The notes: generated from the sequence alone by a model not told the origin. Shown: positions 13,833-22,531, counted from the stretch's first letter. The stretch: DNA of 26,013 nt from an uncultured bacterium (GCA_905214715.1 CAJMMT010000025.1:1-26013); one strand, 5' to 3'. Numbers and translations are program-made.

Positions 13833-14438
13833 ATGAATATAATTTCCAACATCCTTTATTGGATTTCAACCGGTCTGCTCGTACCGGTTATCGTATTACT
13901 CATTTTCTTCTTTGTCCGGGCCCTTATCCTTATCGGGACGTTTTTCGGGCAGTATATGAACGAGAAGAAATCAGTCATGCCTCTCTATTCTAAGATACAA
14001 CAGCTTGCTCCCGCTCATCTGAAAGAGTTCGAGACCGCCCTCCCTGCCAAAAGCGCCACTGTATTCGGTACATATGTAAAGAAAATTATCGAGGAAGGGG
14101 GAAATGACTCAAAAGTGGAATTGCTGTTGGCTGAATATGAAATGGACGCTGAGAAGAATATCGCTACCTCCAAGGTTCTCACCAAAATGGGTCCGATACT
14201 CGGCCTTATGGGCACTCTCATCCCGATGGGACCTGCTCTTGTCGGACTGGCCTCCGGCGACATAGCTTCCATGGCATACAACATGCAGGTGGCTTTCGCC
14301 ACTACCGTGGTCGGTCTTGTGGTGAGCGCGATCGGATTTCTGACCCAGCAGGTCAAGGAGCGGTGGAGCCTCAGGAACCTCACGATTCTCGAATATCTCG
14401 CAGACATTGTAAAACAATCAAATAAAGACAACGTATGA
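13833..14438 (+). CDS. hmuU: HmuU: MotA/TolQ/ExbB family proton channel subunit
   Basis: This 201-residue inner-membrane protein has a helix at residues ~10-35 and a MotA_ExbB domain at ~95-190. The two conserved helices are visible in KMGPILGLMGTLIPMGPALVGL and AYNMQVAFATTVVGLVVSAIG. Such proteins pair with an ExbD/TolR/MotB-like subunit to turn proton flow into mechanical work. The partner here is HmuV, whose ATG overlaps this stop by four bases (ATGA). Dedicated motors of this kind occur in hmu operons. It may energise HmuR directly in place of the housekeeping TonB-ExbBD, or drive HmuS. Start at ATG 13833, just after the inverted repeat. Confidence 0.88.
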   Translation: MNIISNILYWISTGLLVPVIVLLIFFFVRALILIGTFFGQYMNEKKSVMPLYSKIQQLAPAHLKEFETALPAKSATVFGTYVKKIIEEGGNDSKVELLLAEYEMDAEKNIATSKVLTKMGPILGLMGTLIPMGPALVGLASGDIASMAYNMQVAFATTVVGLVVSAIGFLTQQVKERWSLRNLTILEYLADIVKQSNKDNV

Positions 14439-14764
14439 GAAGACATCGTTCAATACTGCGCGGAAGAGAAGACTCCGATCCGATGAGTGTGGTCAGTAAC
14501 CTCTTCGATGTCGCCATGGTGTTCGCCGTGGCATTGATGGTGGCCCTTGTCAGTCGTTACAATATGACCGAGATGTTTTCTCAGGAAGACTTCACTATGG
14601 TCAAGAATCCTGGCAAGGAGAATATGGAAATCATTACAAAAGAAGGAGAGAAAATCAACAGATATACCCCTTCGGAAGATAATGATAAATCCTCCAATAA
14701 AGGCAAGAGAGTCGGAGTAGCCTACGAATTGGAAGATGGAAATATAATATACGTTCCGGAATAA
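14435..14764 (+). CDS. hmuV: HmuV: DUF2149 small membrane protein (ExbD-like partner)
   Basis: This 109-residue protein has a single helix at residues ~22-42 (NLFDVAMVFAVALMVALVSR) that begins with an aspartate (D25). This arrangement recalls the proton-carrying Asp in the helix of ExbD/TolR/MotB. A periplasmic C-terminal part ends VAYELEDGNIIYVPE. The pattern and the coupled MotA/ExbB-like gene upstream (ATGA overlap) identify it as the DUF2149 protein that ends hmu operons. The proposed role is stator or force-transmitting partner of HmuU; this is inferred from the layout. A strong hairpin follows 13 bases after the stop. Confidence 0.85.
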   Translation: MRRHRSILRGREDSDPMSVVSNLFDVAMVFAVALMVALVSRYNMTEMFSQEDFTMVKNPGKENMEIITKEGEKINRYTPSEDNDKSSNKGKRVGVAYELEDGNIIYVPE

Positions 14765-14776
14765 AGATAAGCTATT

Positions 14777-14810
14777 CCCCGAGGTTTGGCTCTCGGACCA
14801 AACCTCGGGG
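14777..14810. terminator. hmu operon terminator (bidirectional)
   Basis: A perfect 13-bp GC-rich stem (CCCCGAGGTTTGG / CCAAACCTCGGGG) with an 8-base loop lies between the convergent hmuV and SLC13 genes. There is no clear U-tract on either side. Confidence 0.8.
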
Positions 14811-14838
14811 TCAGAAGGGGAATATCAGAAGGGGAATA
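14811..14838. repeat. 14-bp tandem duplication at the SLC13 stop codon
   Basis: The unit TCAGAAGGGGAATA occurs twice back to back (14811-14824 and 14825-14838). The SLC13 stop (TGA, 14825-14827) lies in the inner copy and is repeated in the outer one, so the duplication leaves the protein end intact. Confidence 0.85.
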
Positions 14839-16655
14839 TAAGCGGGATTACAAGAATCATCAGTATGCCGAGAAGCAGCTGAAGCGGCGCGCCCACTTTC
14901 ACATAGTCCATGAACGTGTATTGTCCGGCCGGCATTACAAGCGCGTTAGGTGGCGTAGAGAATGGAGACATGAAACACAGGGAAGCGCCAAACATTACCG
15001 CAAACAACATGGGCAACGGACTTACGCCATAGGCGACGGCGCTCTGAACAGCTATCGGGGCCATAAGCACGGCTGTAGCTGTGTTGGATATGAAGAGAGT
15101 CAGCAACGATGTGGTGAAATATACGCCAGCCATCAGCCAATGGGGACCGATACCCCCGAGAACCTCTACAAGCGAACCGCTCACAATCTCGCTGACCCCG
15201 GTTTTTTCAAGCGCGAAACTCATGGGCATCATCGCCGCTATCAGTATTATGCTTTCCCAGTTTATGGTATCGTAGGCATCGGAAACCGAACGGAAACATC
15301 CCGACAGAATCATGACTACAGCAGCCGCCAGAACAACGAACACCGCCGGAATCGGGCTGAACACCAAAGCCGCTATCATGGCCAGCATGATTGCCGCGGC
15401 CACCGGAGCCTTGTAATCTATGGTTACCTTCGACGCCTGACTCTCGGGCTCTCCGAGCACCACCCAATCGCGTATGTCTTCGCTTATGCGCCCTATGGCC
15501 TCCCAGGTGCCCTGAACAAGAAGCACATCTCCTTTAGCCACTTTCTGAGAAGCCAGATTGTCTATTATGTACTCGCCTCCGCGCCTGATACAAAGTATGT
15601 TCACATTATAACGATTACGGAAGTCAAGTTGAGCTATGGTCTCCTTCAGTATGCCGGAATTGGGCACTATGACTATTTCGGCAAGACCTATATCATAGAA
15701 ATCAAGATTACGCCTCACCTCGCCATCATCTTCCGCGATGCTGAGACCGTAATCGGCCACAAATCTCTCTACACTGGCTTTTGGACCACGTATAAACAGT
15801 ATATTCCCGGCATCTATCACAGAGTCGGCAGTCGGTGCTTCCTGAGTTACATTCTTAAGCAACCCTCGGCCCTCCACCATACGGAGTTCCATAACGTCAA
15901 GTCCGTAATTGGTCCTGAGCGACAGAGCGCCGAGTGTTACTCCGGAAATAGGCGACGATGCGGGTACATCCACACGCCACAGATCGTGATTCAGGTTGTA
16001 TTCCTCGACAATATCCGTAAGCGACCTTGATCCTTTTGATGTAGTTCTCTCCTTACTGCCTTTTTTGGTAAGCAATTTACTGAGAGGAATAAGCAGAAGC
16101 GTCCCGGCCACGAGACATATAAGGCCCGTCGGCAGGAACGTGAACATTGTAAGAGGCTCTCCGCTGTATTCCTCCCATACCTCGGCTATCACCAGGTTGG
16201 GGGGAGTACCTATGAGTGTAAGCATTCCGCCTATGCTCGAAGCGAAAGCCAACGGCATTAGAAAACGTGACGAATCGGCACCGGCCGAGGCCGCCATAGA
16301 TACTACTATAGGAAGCATAAGCGCCACTGTGCCTGTATTGCTTACGAACCCTCCTATCAGTCCGGTGGCCAGAACGACAACAAGAAACAGGCGCGTGGGA
16401 CTGCCGTTACCTATTCCCGACAGGCGCGCCGAGCATCTTTGCCAATCCGGTATTGAATATCGCGCCTCCAACTACAAACAATCCTACCATCATTATCACT
16501 ATCGGGTTCGAAAACCCCGACAGCGCTTCCTGTGTTGTCAGTATGCCTGACAGGGTAAGAATCAGCAGGGCGATCATGGCTACTATGTCCGCACGGATTC
16601 GTCCCCAGACGAATCCGGCGGCAGCAAGCAGAAGTGTGATTATGGTAATATACAT
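14825..16655 (-). pseudogene. SLC13/DASS-family transporter with RCK_C domains, frameshifted
   Basis: Repaired, this is a ~610-residue inner-membrane transporter of the SLC13/divalent anion:Na+ symporter type. Two SNT signatures are visible (VSNTGTVALMLP near the front, ISNTATAVLMAP near the end). In the middle is a cytosolic pair of TrkA_C/RCK_C domains (SPISGVTLGALSLRTNYG...; IIDNLASQKVAKGDVLLVQG). The gene starts at ATG 16655 but the first frame runs out after AKMLGAPVGNR*. Continuing in the second frame gives AKMLGA|RLSGIGNG. A single lost GC dinucleotide in the GGCGCGCC tract at 16423-16430 explains the break. It may be a true pseudogene, a slippage-switched gene or an assembly error. 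Likely substrates are dicarboxylates, citrate or sulfate; not resolvable. Confidence 0.85.
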
Positions 16656-16674
16656 GGGTCAGGGCTATTTACCG

Positions 16675-16709
16675 CAAAGATAACCAATAAATGCGTAAAT
16701 CACCATCAA
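16675..16709 (-). promoter_or_regulatory. probable promoter of the SLC13 gene
   Basis: The minus strand carries TATCTTTG at 16675-16682, a good -7 box about 20 bases before the ATG. The nearest TTG (16707-16709) is 24 bases away, slightly too far, so the -33 box is uncertain. Confidence 0.5.
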
Positions 16710-16751
16710 ATCACAGAAAACGGAAACACTCGGCATTTGGAGGCACCGAAA

Positions 16752-17327
16752 TCAACATTCCATGTCCGAATCAGGCTGCTCGCGCAACAACCTGTAATCG
16801 GCCATAAACTTCATCAGGGCTCTGGAACCGAGAGCAAGTCCGAATATAACTCCGGCTATCGCGCCGTAAACCATGTAAATGTCATCGCTTATACTGTATA
16901 TGAAAGCCGTTATCAATACCACAGCGGCAGGTACCAGCACCATGATGAACTGCAGATGCTTACGGCGGCAATATCTTGCCCTGCACGCCACCATGTTCAC
17001 ACCCATGCCTTCGATATCTATCTCTTTTACCTTGACATACAGCCAATAATCCATTCCCGACGCAAGAAGTATATAGGCCGACATGGCAAGACATATCCAG
17101 GGACCCCATGGGCCCGGTATTATATTCCCCGCGCAATAGAGCACCATGGTTCCGGCGAAAAGAAGAGCTAACAACGAGAAGCGTTTGTATCGCAACGCAA
17201 GTGAGTCGAGGGCGGTACGTTTGCGTTCCGTAACGGAACTCTTACCCATTGTCGCCATGCGCTCTTCTATCGATGAGAGACGGCAGTCTGTCTGTTCCCA
17301 GATTTTTTTCATTTCTTCTAATTCCAT
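16752..17327 (-). CDS. four-helix membrane protein, possible anti-sigma partner
   Basis: This 191-residue protein has a charged cytosolic N-terminus (MELEEMKKIWEQTDCRLSSI, coiled-coil-like, to ~residue 47). About four membrane helices follow (near residues 50-70, 76-100, 125-145 and 150-172), then a short polar tail. I do not recognise an enzymatic motif. The gene starts 27 bases after the ECF sigma gene on the same strand. Short membrane proteins with this kind of ELEEMKKIW opening commonly follow ECF sigma genes in Bacteroidales, so it is probably a membrane sensor or anti-sigma factor. That role comes from context alone. Confidence 0.8.
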   Translation of the reverse strand: MELEEMKKIWEQTDCRLSSIEERMATMGKSSVTERKRTALDSLALRYKRFSLLALLFAGTMVLYCAGNIIPGPWGPWICLAMSAYILLASGMDYWLYVKVKEIDIEGMGVNMVACRARYCRRKHLQFIMVLVPAAVVLITAFIYSISDDIYMVYGAIAGVIFGLALGSRALMKFMADYRLLREQPDSDMEC

Positions 17328-17354
17328 AATATCTGATTCTATAATATATAATTG

Positions 17355-17822
17355 CTATTCCTTCATCATCTCCCTCAGTTTCTCCTTTGCCCTACGCAGA
17401 CGGGTTGCGACGGTATTGCGGTTCATCCCTGTAACAGCGGCTATCTCGTCGTAACCTCTACCGTCGAGCTGCATCATGACCACGCTTCGATCTACCGGGT
17501 CAAGCATCGATATACAACGGTGCATGACCGCGATTCTCTCGTCAAGATCATCTTGTTCATCCTCCCTGTCATAACTGTCATATACCTTGTCATTAAGGCT
17601 CGGCATCGAGACCTTGGAATTATACTTTACAGTAGAGACACAAGTATTGAAGCATATCCTGTATATCCATGTCGCCTCCTTGCTGTCGCCTCGGAAACCC
17701 GACAATCCTCTCCAGATGTTAAGCAACGTGTCTTGTCTTAGATCGTCGAAAGCGTTGTTGCTGTCGGCGAAATAAAAACATATCTTCGTTATAAGGGCAT
17801 CATGATGTCTTATAAGGTTCAT
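17355..17822 (-). CDS. ECF-type RNA polymerase sigma-70 factor
   Basis: With the start at ATG 17822 (MNLIRHHDALITKIC) the protein has 155 residues. Region sigma-2 covers ~1-65, with DLRQDTLLNIWRGL and TWIYRICFNT as the core-binding and -10 regions. Region sigma-4 covers ~95-150 (LDPVDRSVVMMQLDGRGYDE, then the HTH GMNRNTVATRLRRAKEKL). The frame stays open to 17987, adding 55 residues that do not resemble any sigma region, so I prefer the internal start; an intermediate start is possible. No clear TAnnTTTG promoter is visible upstream. It directs transcription of an unknown regulon, probably under control of the membrane protein encoded just downstream. Confidence 0.88.
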   Translation of the reverse strand: MNLIRHHDALITKICFYFADSNNAFDDLRQDTLLNIWRGLSGFRGDSKEATWIYRICFNTCVSTVKYNSKVSMPSLNDKVYDSYDREDEQDDLDERIAVMHRCISMLDPVDRSVVMMQLDGRGYDEIAAVTGMNRNTVATRLRRAKEKLREMMKE

Positions 17823-18010
17823 GAAGCAGGCCTTCCGCCCGGAATCGCAATTCTCGTCATCTCCGGCCCCGGACAACACCCTCGAAGCCAACACCAAAAG
17901 AGAGTCGAATAAACCATGAATCATATACGGTCGGCTTCCGTTGTGCCCTGCGGGAAAATATATCGCTCGTTCATTCATACATTCCATTAGACAACACTTG
18001 CGTGTAATAG

Positions 18011-18041
18011 TTTCGCAAATGACGAAAATAATATAATTTTG
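18011..18041 (+). promoter_or_regulatory. promoter of the methyltransferase-calcium ATPase pair
   Basis: TAATTTTG at 18034-18041 is a full -7 match. A TTT block at 18011-18013 lies in the right place for -33. The predicted transcription start is about 15 bases before the ATG at 18062. Confidence 0.6.
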
Positions 18042-18061
18042 TAGCCGACTTCATATATACT

Positions 18062-18580
18062 ATGACCGATAAAATTGTTATACATTACAGTCGCTTCGAC
18101 CTTCCTTTAGGCAACATGACGCTTGCCGAACTGGATGGAGCTCTCTGTATGAGCGACTGGACCTCCTCGTCCCGTCATCAGCGGAATGTCGGGAAAATGT
18201 CATGCAGACTTGGAGCTATTCTCATAGAGAAGAAAACTCAGTTCTTATGCAAGGTCGCCTCTGAACTGCAGGCATACCTGGAAGGGAAATCCGGCGAACT
18301 GCCCGGGGTCGTCCTCAATCCGGCGGGCACTCCGTTTCAGATGAAAGTATGGGATGAGCTGCTTGCCATACCGCACGGCCTCACGGTCTCTTACTCCGAA
18401 GTGGCGCGTCGTGTGGGGTGCCGGTCAGGTGTCAGGGCTGTGGCTTCCGCCATAGCCGCCAATCCGCTGTCAATTTTCATACCCTGCCACAGGGTGGTTC
18501 CATCTTCGGGAGGCATCGGCAACTATGCCGGAGGTTCCGAGGCTAAAGCCACTCTGCTCGCTCTCGAGAAACAAGTTTAA
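18062..18580 (+). CDS. ogt: methylated-DNA--protein-cysteine methyltransferase
   Basis: This 172-residue suicide DNA-repair protein transfers the methyl group from O6-methylguanine to its own cysteine. The acceptor is C142 in IPCHRVV (residues 140-146). The DNA-binding HTH includes VSYSEVARRVG and RAVASAIAANP, with R125 as the residue that flips the base out. The N-terminal ribonuclease-like domain (~1-85) is present and there is no Ada zinc domain, so this is an Ogt-type protein. It starts at ATG 18062 just after a -7 box. The calcium ATPase gene begins 16 bases after its stop and is probably co-transcribed, an arrangement with no obvious functional link. Confidence 0.93.
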   Translation: MTDKIVIHYSRFDLPLGNMTLAELDGALCMSDWTSSSRHQRNVGKMSCRLGAILIEKKTQFLCKVASELQAYLEGKSGELPGVVLNPAGTPFQMKVWDELLAIPHGLTVSYSEVARRVGCRSGVRAVASAIAANPLSIFIPCHRVVPSSGGIGNYAGGSEAKATLLALEKQV

Positions 18581-18596
18581 CAAATATTCTGATTGC

Positions 18597-21254
18597 ATGG
18601 ATAAAACTAATCATCATGTGGGTCTTACGGATGATCAAGTCTCAGAAAGCCGCCGTCAGTATGGATGCAACATCCTCACACCACCGGAAAAAGAGTCGCT
18701 ATGGCTAAGATTCCTGGATAAATTCCGCGATCCCCTGATTATAATACTTATGGTAGCCGGTGTTCTGTCGGTCGGAATATCATGTTATGAATACTGGGGT
18801 CTGGAGCAGGGAGCGGGTGTTTTCTTCGAACCCGTAGGGATATTCATGGCTATAATACTTGCCACCGGACTCGCTTTCTATTTCGAGAACAAGGCCGACC
18901 GGGAGTTTCAGCTCCTCAATCAGGTTAACGATGAGGAACCGGTGCAGGTTATCAGAAACGGCAACCCGATTAGTATTCCCCGAAAAGATGTGGTTGTCGG
19001 CGATGTAGTAATACTGAATACCGGCGAAGAGGTGCCTGCCGACGGGAAACTGCTTGAGGCTGTACAGCTAAATATCGACGAGTCCACACTCACAGGTGAG
19101 CCCATAGCCCACAAGACCACGGATTCGGCAAATTTCGATAATGAAGCCACTTTTCCCTCTGACCATGCATTGCGCGGCACGAAAATCATGGAAGGACATG
19201 GAGTGATGGAAGTTACAGCCGTAGGCGACAAAACCGAAAACGGGAAAGTGTTCACGGCATCGCAGATAGATGACAGCGTAAAGACACCGCTCAGCGAGCA
19301 ACTCGACGGCCTGGGTGCTCTGATAACAAAAATCGCCTACGGTTTCGCCGTTGCTATAATTCTGGGAAGGATAACGATGTTCTTGCTGTCGCAGCCTTTC
19401 GAATGGATTCCTTTCCTCACCTACTTCCTGCAGACCCTTATGATAGCGGTTACACTAATCGTGGTATCTGTTCCCGAAGGGCTACCCATGGCTGTTACTC
19501 TTTCGCTCGCCTATTCCATGCGCCGTATGTTGCGCACCAACAATCTTGTGCGTAAGCTACATGCATGTGAGACAATGGGTGCCACGACCGTGATATGCAC
19601 AGACAAGACCGGAACCCTCACCCAAAACCGCATGCAGGTGTACCATGCCGATTTCTTCGGGCCCTCCGACCGATTGGTGCATTTTCACCGCGACATGGCT
19701 GTAAACTCAACTGCCCGTCTCGACCTGTCCACCTCTTCGCCGACAGTTCTCGGGAATCCGACCGAAGGCGCTCTTCTGCTTTGGCTTCAGGCCAACGGAA
19801 TCGACTACCGCGCACTGCGTCAGGAGATAACGGTTGTAAGCGAACTTCCGTTCTCCACCGAGCGTAAATACATGGCGACTGTTGTCCGCACTCCGGATGG
19901 GCGCGAATATCTTTATGTAAAAGGAGCCCCCGAGATTATATTCGCCATGTGTGGCGATACCTCGGGAGTTACGCGTCGCGAGATTGACGCTACCCTGCTC
20001 GAATATCAGAATCAGGCCATGCGCACTCTCGGCTTCGCATTTAAGGAACTGAAAACCGGCGAAGAGCCGATTGCCGACGGAAAGATTGCCGACAACAATC
20101 TTATATTCCTCGGGATAGTTGCCATATCCGATCCGGTACGAATCGATGTGCCCGATGCCGTAACCGAGGTACTGAATGCCGGAATCAAAATCAAAATCGT
20201 AACCGGCGATACTCCCGGCACAGCCAAGGAAATAGGACGCCAGATCGGTCTTTGGAACGATGCGGTCGATACTGATCGCAACATAACCACAGGCGCGGAT
20301 ATTGCCGCGATGACCGACGACGAGCTGAAAAAGCGCGCCGGAGATCTCAAGATAATAGCCCGTGCCAGACCGATGGATAAAAAAAGGTTGGTTGAAGCCC
20401 TGCAGACGAACAATGAGGTGGTGGCCGTTACCGGCGACGGCACCAACGACGCTCCGGCCCTGAAAACTGCCCATGTGGGACTCTCGATGGGCGACGGCAC
20501 CTCGGTAGCCAAAGAGGCCTCCGACATCACTATAATCGACAATTCCTTCACATCCATAGGCCGAGCCGTGATGTGGGGACGCTCGTTATACCGCAACATC
20601 CAGCGTTTCATCCTTTTCCAGATGACGGTAAATGTCGTGGCCTCGTTGATAGTGCTTTTCGGAGCCTTCATGGGCCTCCAGTCGCCGCTTACCGTAACCC
20701 AGATGCTGTGGGTGAACCTGATAATGGATACTTTCGCGGCTATGGCTTTAGCCTCCCTGCCCCCGTCGGAAAGCGTCATGAAAGAGTCTCCGCGTCCACG
20801 CAGCGCTTTCATCATAACCAGACGCATGTGGAACTTCATAATAGGTGTCGGCGGCGTTTTCTTCCTGCTGCTTCTCGCTCTGCTATATTACTTGGAACAC
20901 ACCCGAATCACATCGCTGTTGCAGATAGGCAACGTTCCCCTCGGAGCCAACACGGGACTATCACCTTACGAACTGTCGCTGTTCTTCACGACATTCGTTT
21001 TTCTACAGTTCTGGAACATGTTCAATGCCCGGGCCTTTGAAACCGGACGCTCGGCATTTCACTTCAAGAATTGCGGCTGGTTTGTTTCCATATCGCTCGC
21101 CATTCTGTTTGGACAGATTCTCATCGTTACCGTCGGCGGCCAGTTCTTCAACGTAGTGCCCCTGCGGCTTATCGACTGGATTATTATAATAGGCGGCACA
21201 TCGGTAGTTCTGTGGCTGGGAGAGCTGTTGCGCCTTATGTTCCGTCGGCATTAA
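18597..21254 (+). CDS. calcium-translocating P-type ATPase, PMCA type
   Basis: The start is ATG 18597 (MDKTNHHVG); the frame is open back to 18525, but that part overlaps the methyltransferase gene. The 885-residue inner-membrane pump contains an N-terminal cation-ATPase domain and an actuator loop (DESTLTGEP). PEGLP at 293-297 in helix M4 is the Ca2+-binding motif. The phosphorylated aspartate is D336 in DKTGTLTQN, and the hinge is TGDGTNDAPA at 612-621. The C-terminal cation-ATPase helices include WVNLIMDTFAAMALA (N and D in M6). These residues point to Ca2+ export powered by ATP. Length and motif order are complete; no calmodulin-like or metal-binding extension is present. Confidence 0.93.
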   Translation: MDKTNHHVGLTDDQVSESRRQYGCNILTPPEKESLWLRFLDKFRDPLIIILMVAGVLSVGISCYEYWGLEQGAGVFFEPVGIFMAIILATGLAFYFENKADREFQLLNQVNDEEPVQVIRNGNPISIPRKDVVVGDVVILNTGEEVPADGKLLEAVQLNIDESTLTGEPIAHKTTDSANFDNEATFPSDHALRGTKIMEGHGVMEVTAVGDKTENGKVFTASQIDDSVKTPLSEQLDGLGALITKIAYGFAVAIILGRITMFLLSQPFEWIPFLTYFLQTLMIAVTLIVVSVPEGLPMAVTLSLAYSMRRMLRTNNLVRKLHACETMGATTVICTDKTGTLTQNRMQVYHADFFGPSDRLVHFHRDMAVNSTARLDLSTSSPTVLGNPTEGALLLWLQANGIDYRALRQEITVVSELPFSTERKYMATVVRTPDGREYLYVKGAPEIIFAMCGDTSGVTRREIDATLLEYQNQAMRTLGFAFKELKTGEEPIADGKIADNNLIFLGIVAISDPVRIDVPDAVTEVLNAGIKIKIVTGDTPGTAKEIGRQIGLWNDAVDTDRNITTGADIAAMTDDELKKRAGDLKIIARARPMDKKRLVEALQTNNEVVAVTGDGTNDAPALKTAHVGLSMGDGTSVAKEASDITIIDNSFTSIGRAVMWGRSLYRNIQRFILFQMTVNVVASLIVLFGAFMGLQSPLTVTQMLWVNLIMDTFAAMALASLPPSESVMKESPRPRSAFIITRRMWNFIIGVGGVFFLLLLALLYYLEHTRITSLLQIGNVPLGANTGLSPYELSLFFTTFVFLQFWNMFNARAFETGRSAFHFKNCGWFVSISLAILFGQILIVTVGGQFFNVVPLRLIDWIIIIGGTSVVLWLGELLRLMFRRH

Positions 21255-21284
21255 TCGCAGACCCCAAATGCTTTATAAACATAG

Positions 21285-21322
21285 TATGCTCCGCGAGCCT
21301 GGATGAAAGGTCGCGGAGCATA
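21285..21322. terminator. terminator between convergent genes
   Basis: A perfect 12-bp stem (TATGCTCCGCGA / TCGCGGAGCATA) with a 14-base loop lies 30 bases after the ATPase stop and 41 bases after the end of the opposing secreted-protein gene. It can serve both. Confidence 0.8.
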
Positions 21323-21363
21323 TTCTGTCAATACGGCTGCCTTGGCAACCGGAGGTATCACAT

Positions 21364-22467
21364 TCAACGCACGGTTTTCACAGTCTTGCTTGCACCGTCG
21401 GCGAAGTTCTGCACCTGGATGTAAAGACCCTTGGCCGGACGTTCTATCTCTACGCCCTGCAGATTATAGTAGCGTACGCTTTCTACTTTTCCTTCAGCTT
21501 TTACGTCATCCACACCTACTATCAGCAACGGCAAATCATAATCAAGTGTTATTTTAGCACTCTCGCCGGTAAGACGATCCGTGTTTCTGTTGAGAGCCTT
21601 TATTATCCATTTACCGAATTCCACTTCCCGCACGTTCGTAATCGGAAGCGAACTGAACGAAACAGGTTCGGAAACGCTGTCTACTTCATCCCATGTCAGG
21701 CCGGGAAGCGGATAAATGCCGAAATGACGTCTTCCGTCATTGTAGATTATCTGGTCAGCATCGGTTACGTAAGTCGTAACGCCTTCGTTGACCACAGGAT
21801 GGAATTTCACGCACGAAGCCATGTCGTCCCAGTTATATACCGTGAAGCAGTCGTTGGTAGCTTCGGTATATATGCCATATTCCATCGTCTCACCGGGCAG
21901 AAGGTTCTCCCACTCCTCATCCCAATCGAGAAGCGTTACCGAAATATTGGCATTGGGGATACGTATAACCGTGTTCTGAGCCTCCTCATATACCTTGGTC
22001 ATGGACTGGAAGTCCTGAGATACCTTGACTATGTTCCAGTTGTCGAGAGTAACAAGTTCGTCGGTTATAGTACCCTTTACTTTCGAGGCGTTGAAGGCGG
22101 GATCCGTGGGAGAGGCGAGGTCTGCCACGCTGTTGTCCACGACCATCAGATAATAAGTCTCGTAGGTATCATAGTCCATATCGCTGCTGAATGTATAAGG
22201 CGCGGCTGAAATCGTTCCATCTTCCCAATTGGTGTTGAGTCGCAAAGGAAGTGCTTCTCCGTTGAAATTCAGAATATTCACCGCATCGGGATTACTTGCA
22301 TCCGAATATTCAAGACTTACCGCCGCACTCTTGCTGAAGGCTTTATCTTCACCTTGGGTGTTAATCTGGATGCGGAACTTTTCAAGTTGGTCTACGGTAA
22401 GGGGTGCCATAGACATGGCCCCGGTAGCGGCGCACAAAGCTGCCGTAAAGAGTAATGATTTTATCAT
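21364..22467 (-). CDS. secreted protein of unknown function with T9SS-like tail
   Basis: This 367-residue protein has a signal peptide (MIKSLLFTAALCAATGAMS). The body is beta-rich and acidic, without cysteines in a pattern I recognise, and includes MVVDNSVADL and DWDEEWENLLPGET. I do not recognise its family. The C-terminal ~40 residues (VRYYNLQGVEIERPAKGLYI...) have the YxLxGxxIxxPxxGLYI form of type IX secretion or related Bacteroidota sorting tails, suggesting export across the outer membrane. It lies 64 bases downstream of the beta-helix/LRR gene on the same strand and has no obvious promoter of its own. The two are probably one transcription unit exporting two surface proteins. Function is unknown. 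Confidence 0.85.
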   Translation of the reverse strand: MIKSLLFTAALCAATGAMSMAPLTVDQLEKFRIQINTQGEDKAFSKSAAVSLEYSDASNPDAVNILNFNGEALPLRLNTNWEDGTISAAPYTFSSDMDYDTYETYYLMVVDNSVADLASPTDPAFNASKVKGTITDELVTLDNWNIVKVSQDFQSMTKVYEEAQNTVIRIPNANISVTLLDWDEEWENLLPGETMEYGIYTEATNDCFTVYNWDDMASCVKFHPVVNEGVTTYVTDADQIIYNDGRRHFGIYPLPGLTWDEVDSVSEPVSFSSLPITNVREVEFGKWIIKALNRNTDRLTGESAKITLDYDLPLLIVGVDDVKAEGKVESVRYYNLQGVEIERPAKGLYIQVQNFADGASKTVKTVR

Positions 22468-22483
22468 ATGATTTAGGTTATGG

Positions 22484-22513
22484 TCTGCCGCAGGGGGTGA
22501 ATCTTGCGGCAGA
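22484..22513. terminator. stem-loop between the two secreted-protein genes
   Basis: A 9-bp stem (TCTGCCGCA / TGCGGCAGA) with a 12-base loop sits in the 64-base gap. It could partly terminate transcription after the upstream LRR gene or protect message ends. Confidence 0.5.
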
Positions 22514-22531
22514 GGTTATATTGGTTTATTT

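Noticed and set aside
13065..14764. hmuTUV as an ABC heme transporter (as the names mean in Proteobacteria)
   Set aside because: No Walker A/B, ABC signature or periplasmic binding protein is present; HmuU is MotA/TolQ/ExbB-like and HmuV is DUF2149, matching the Bacteroidota use of these names.
14786..16030. 414-codon plus-strand open frame
   Set aside because: It is antisense to the SLC13 transporter, which has clear SNT and RCK_C motifs; the plus-strand translation is rich in His/Tyr/Arg with no domain and crosses the hmu terminator region.
17823..17987. 55-residue N-terminal extension of the ECF sigma factor
   Set aside because: The extension does not resemble sigma regions, whereas the protein from 17822 begins directly with a normal sigma-2. 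A start between the two cannot be excluded.
18525..18596. Longer N-terminus of the calcium ATPase
   Set aside because: It would overlap the end of the methyltransferase gene and adds residues that are only its out-of-frame translation.
19707..20839. Two long minus-strand frames inside the calcium ATPase gene
   Set aside because: They are antisense to conserved P-type ATPase motifs, with no start signal or promoter.
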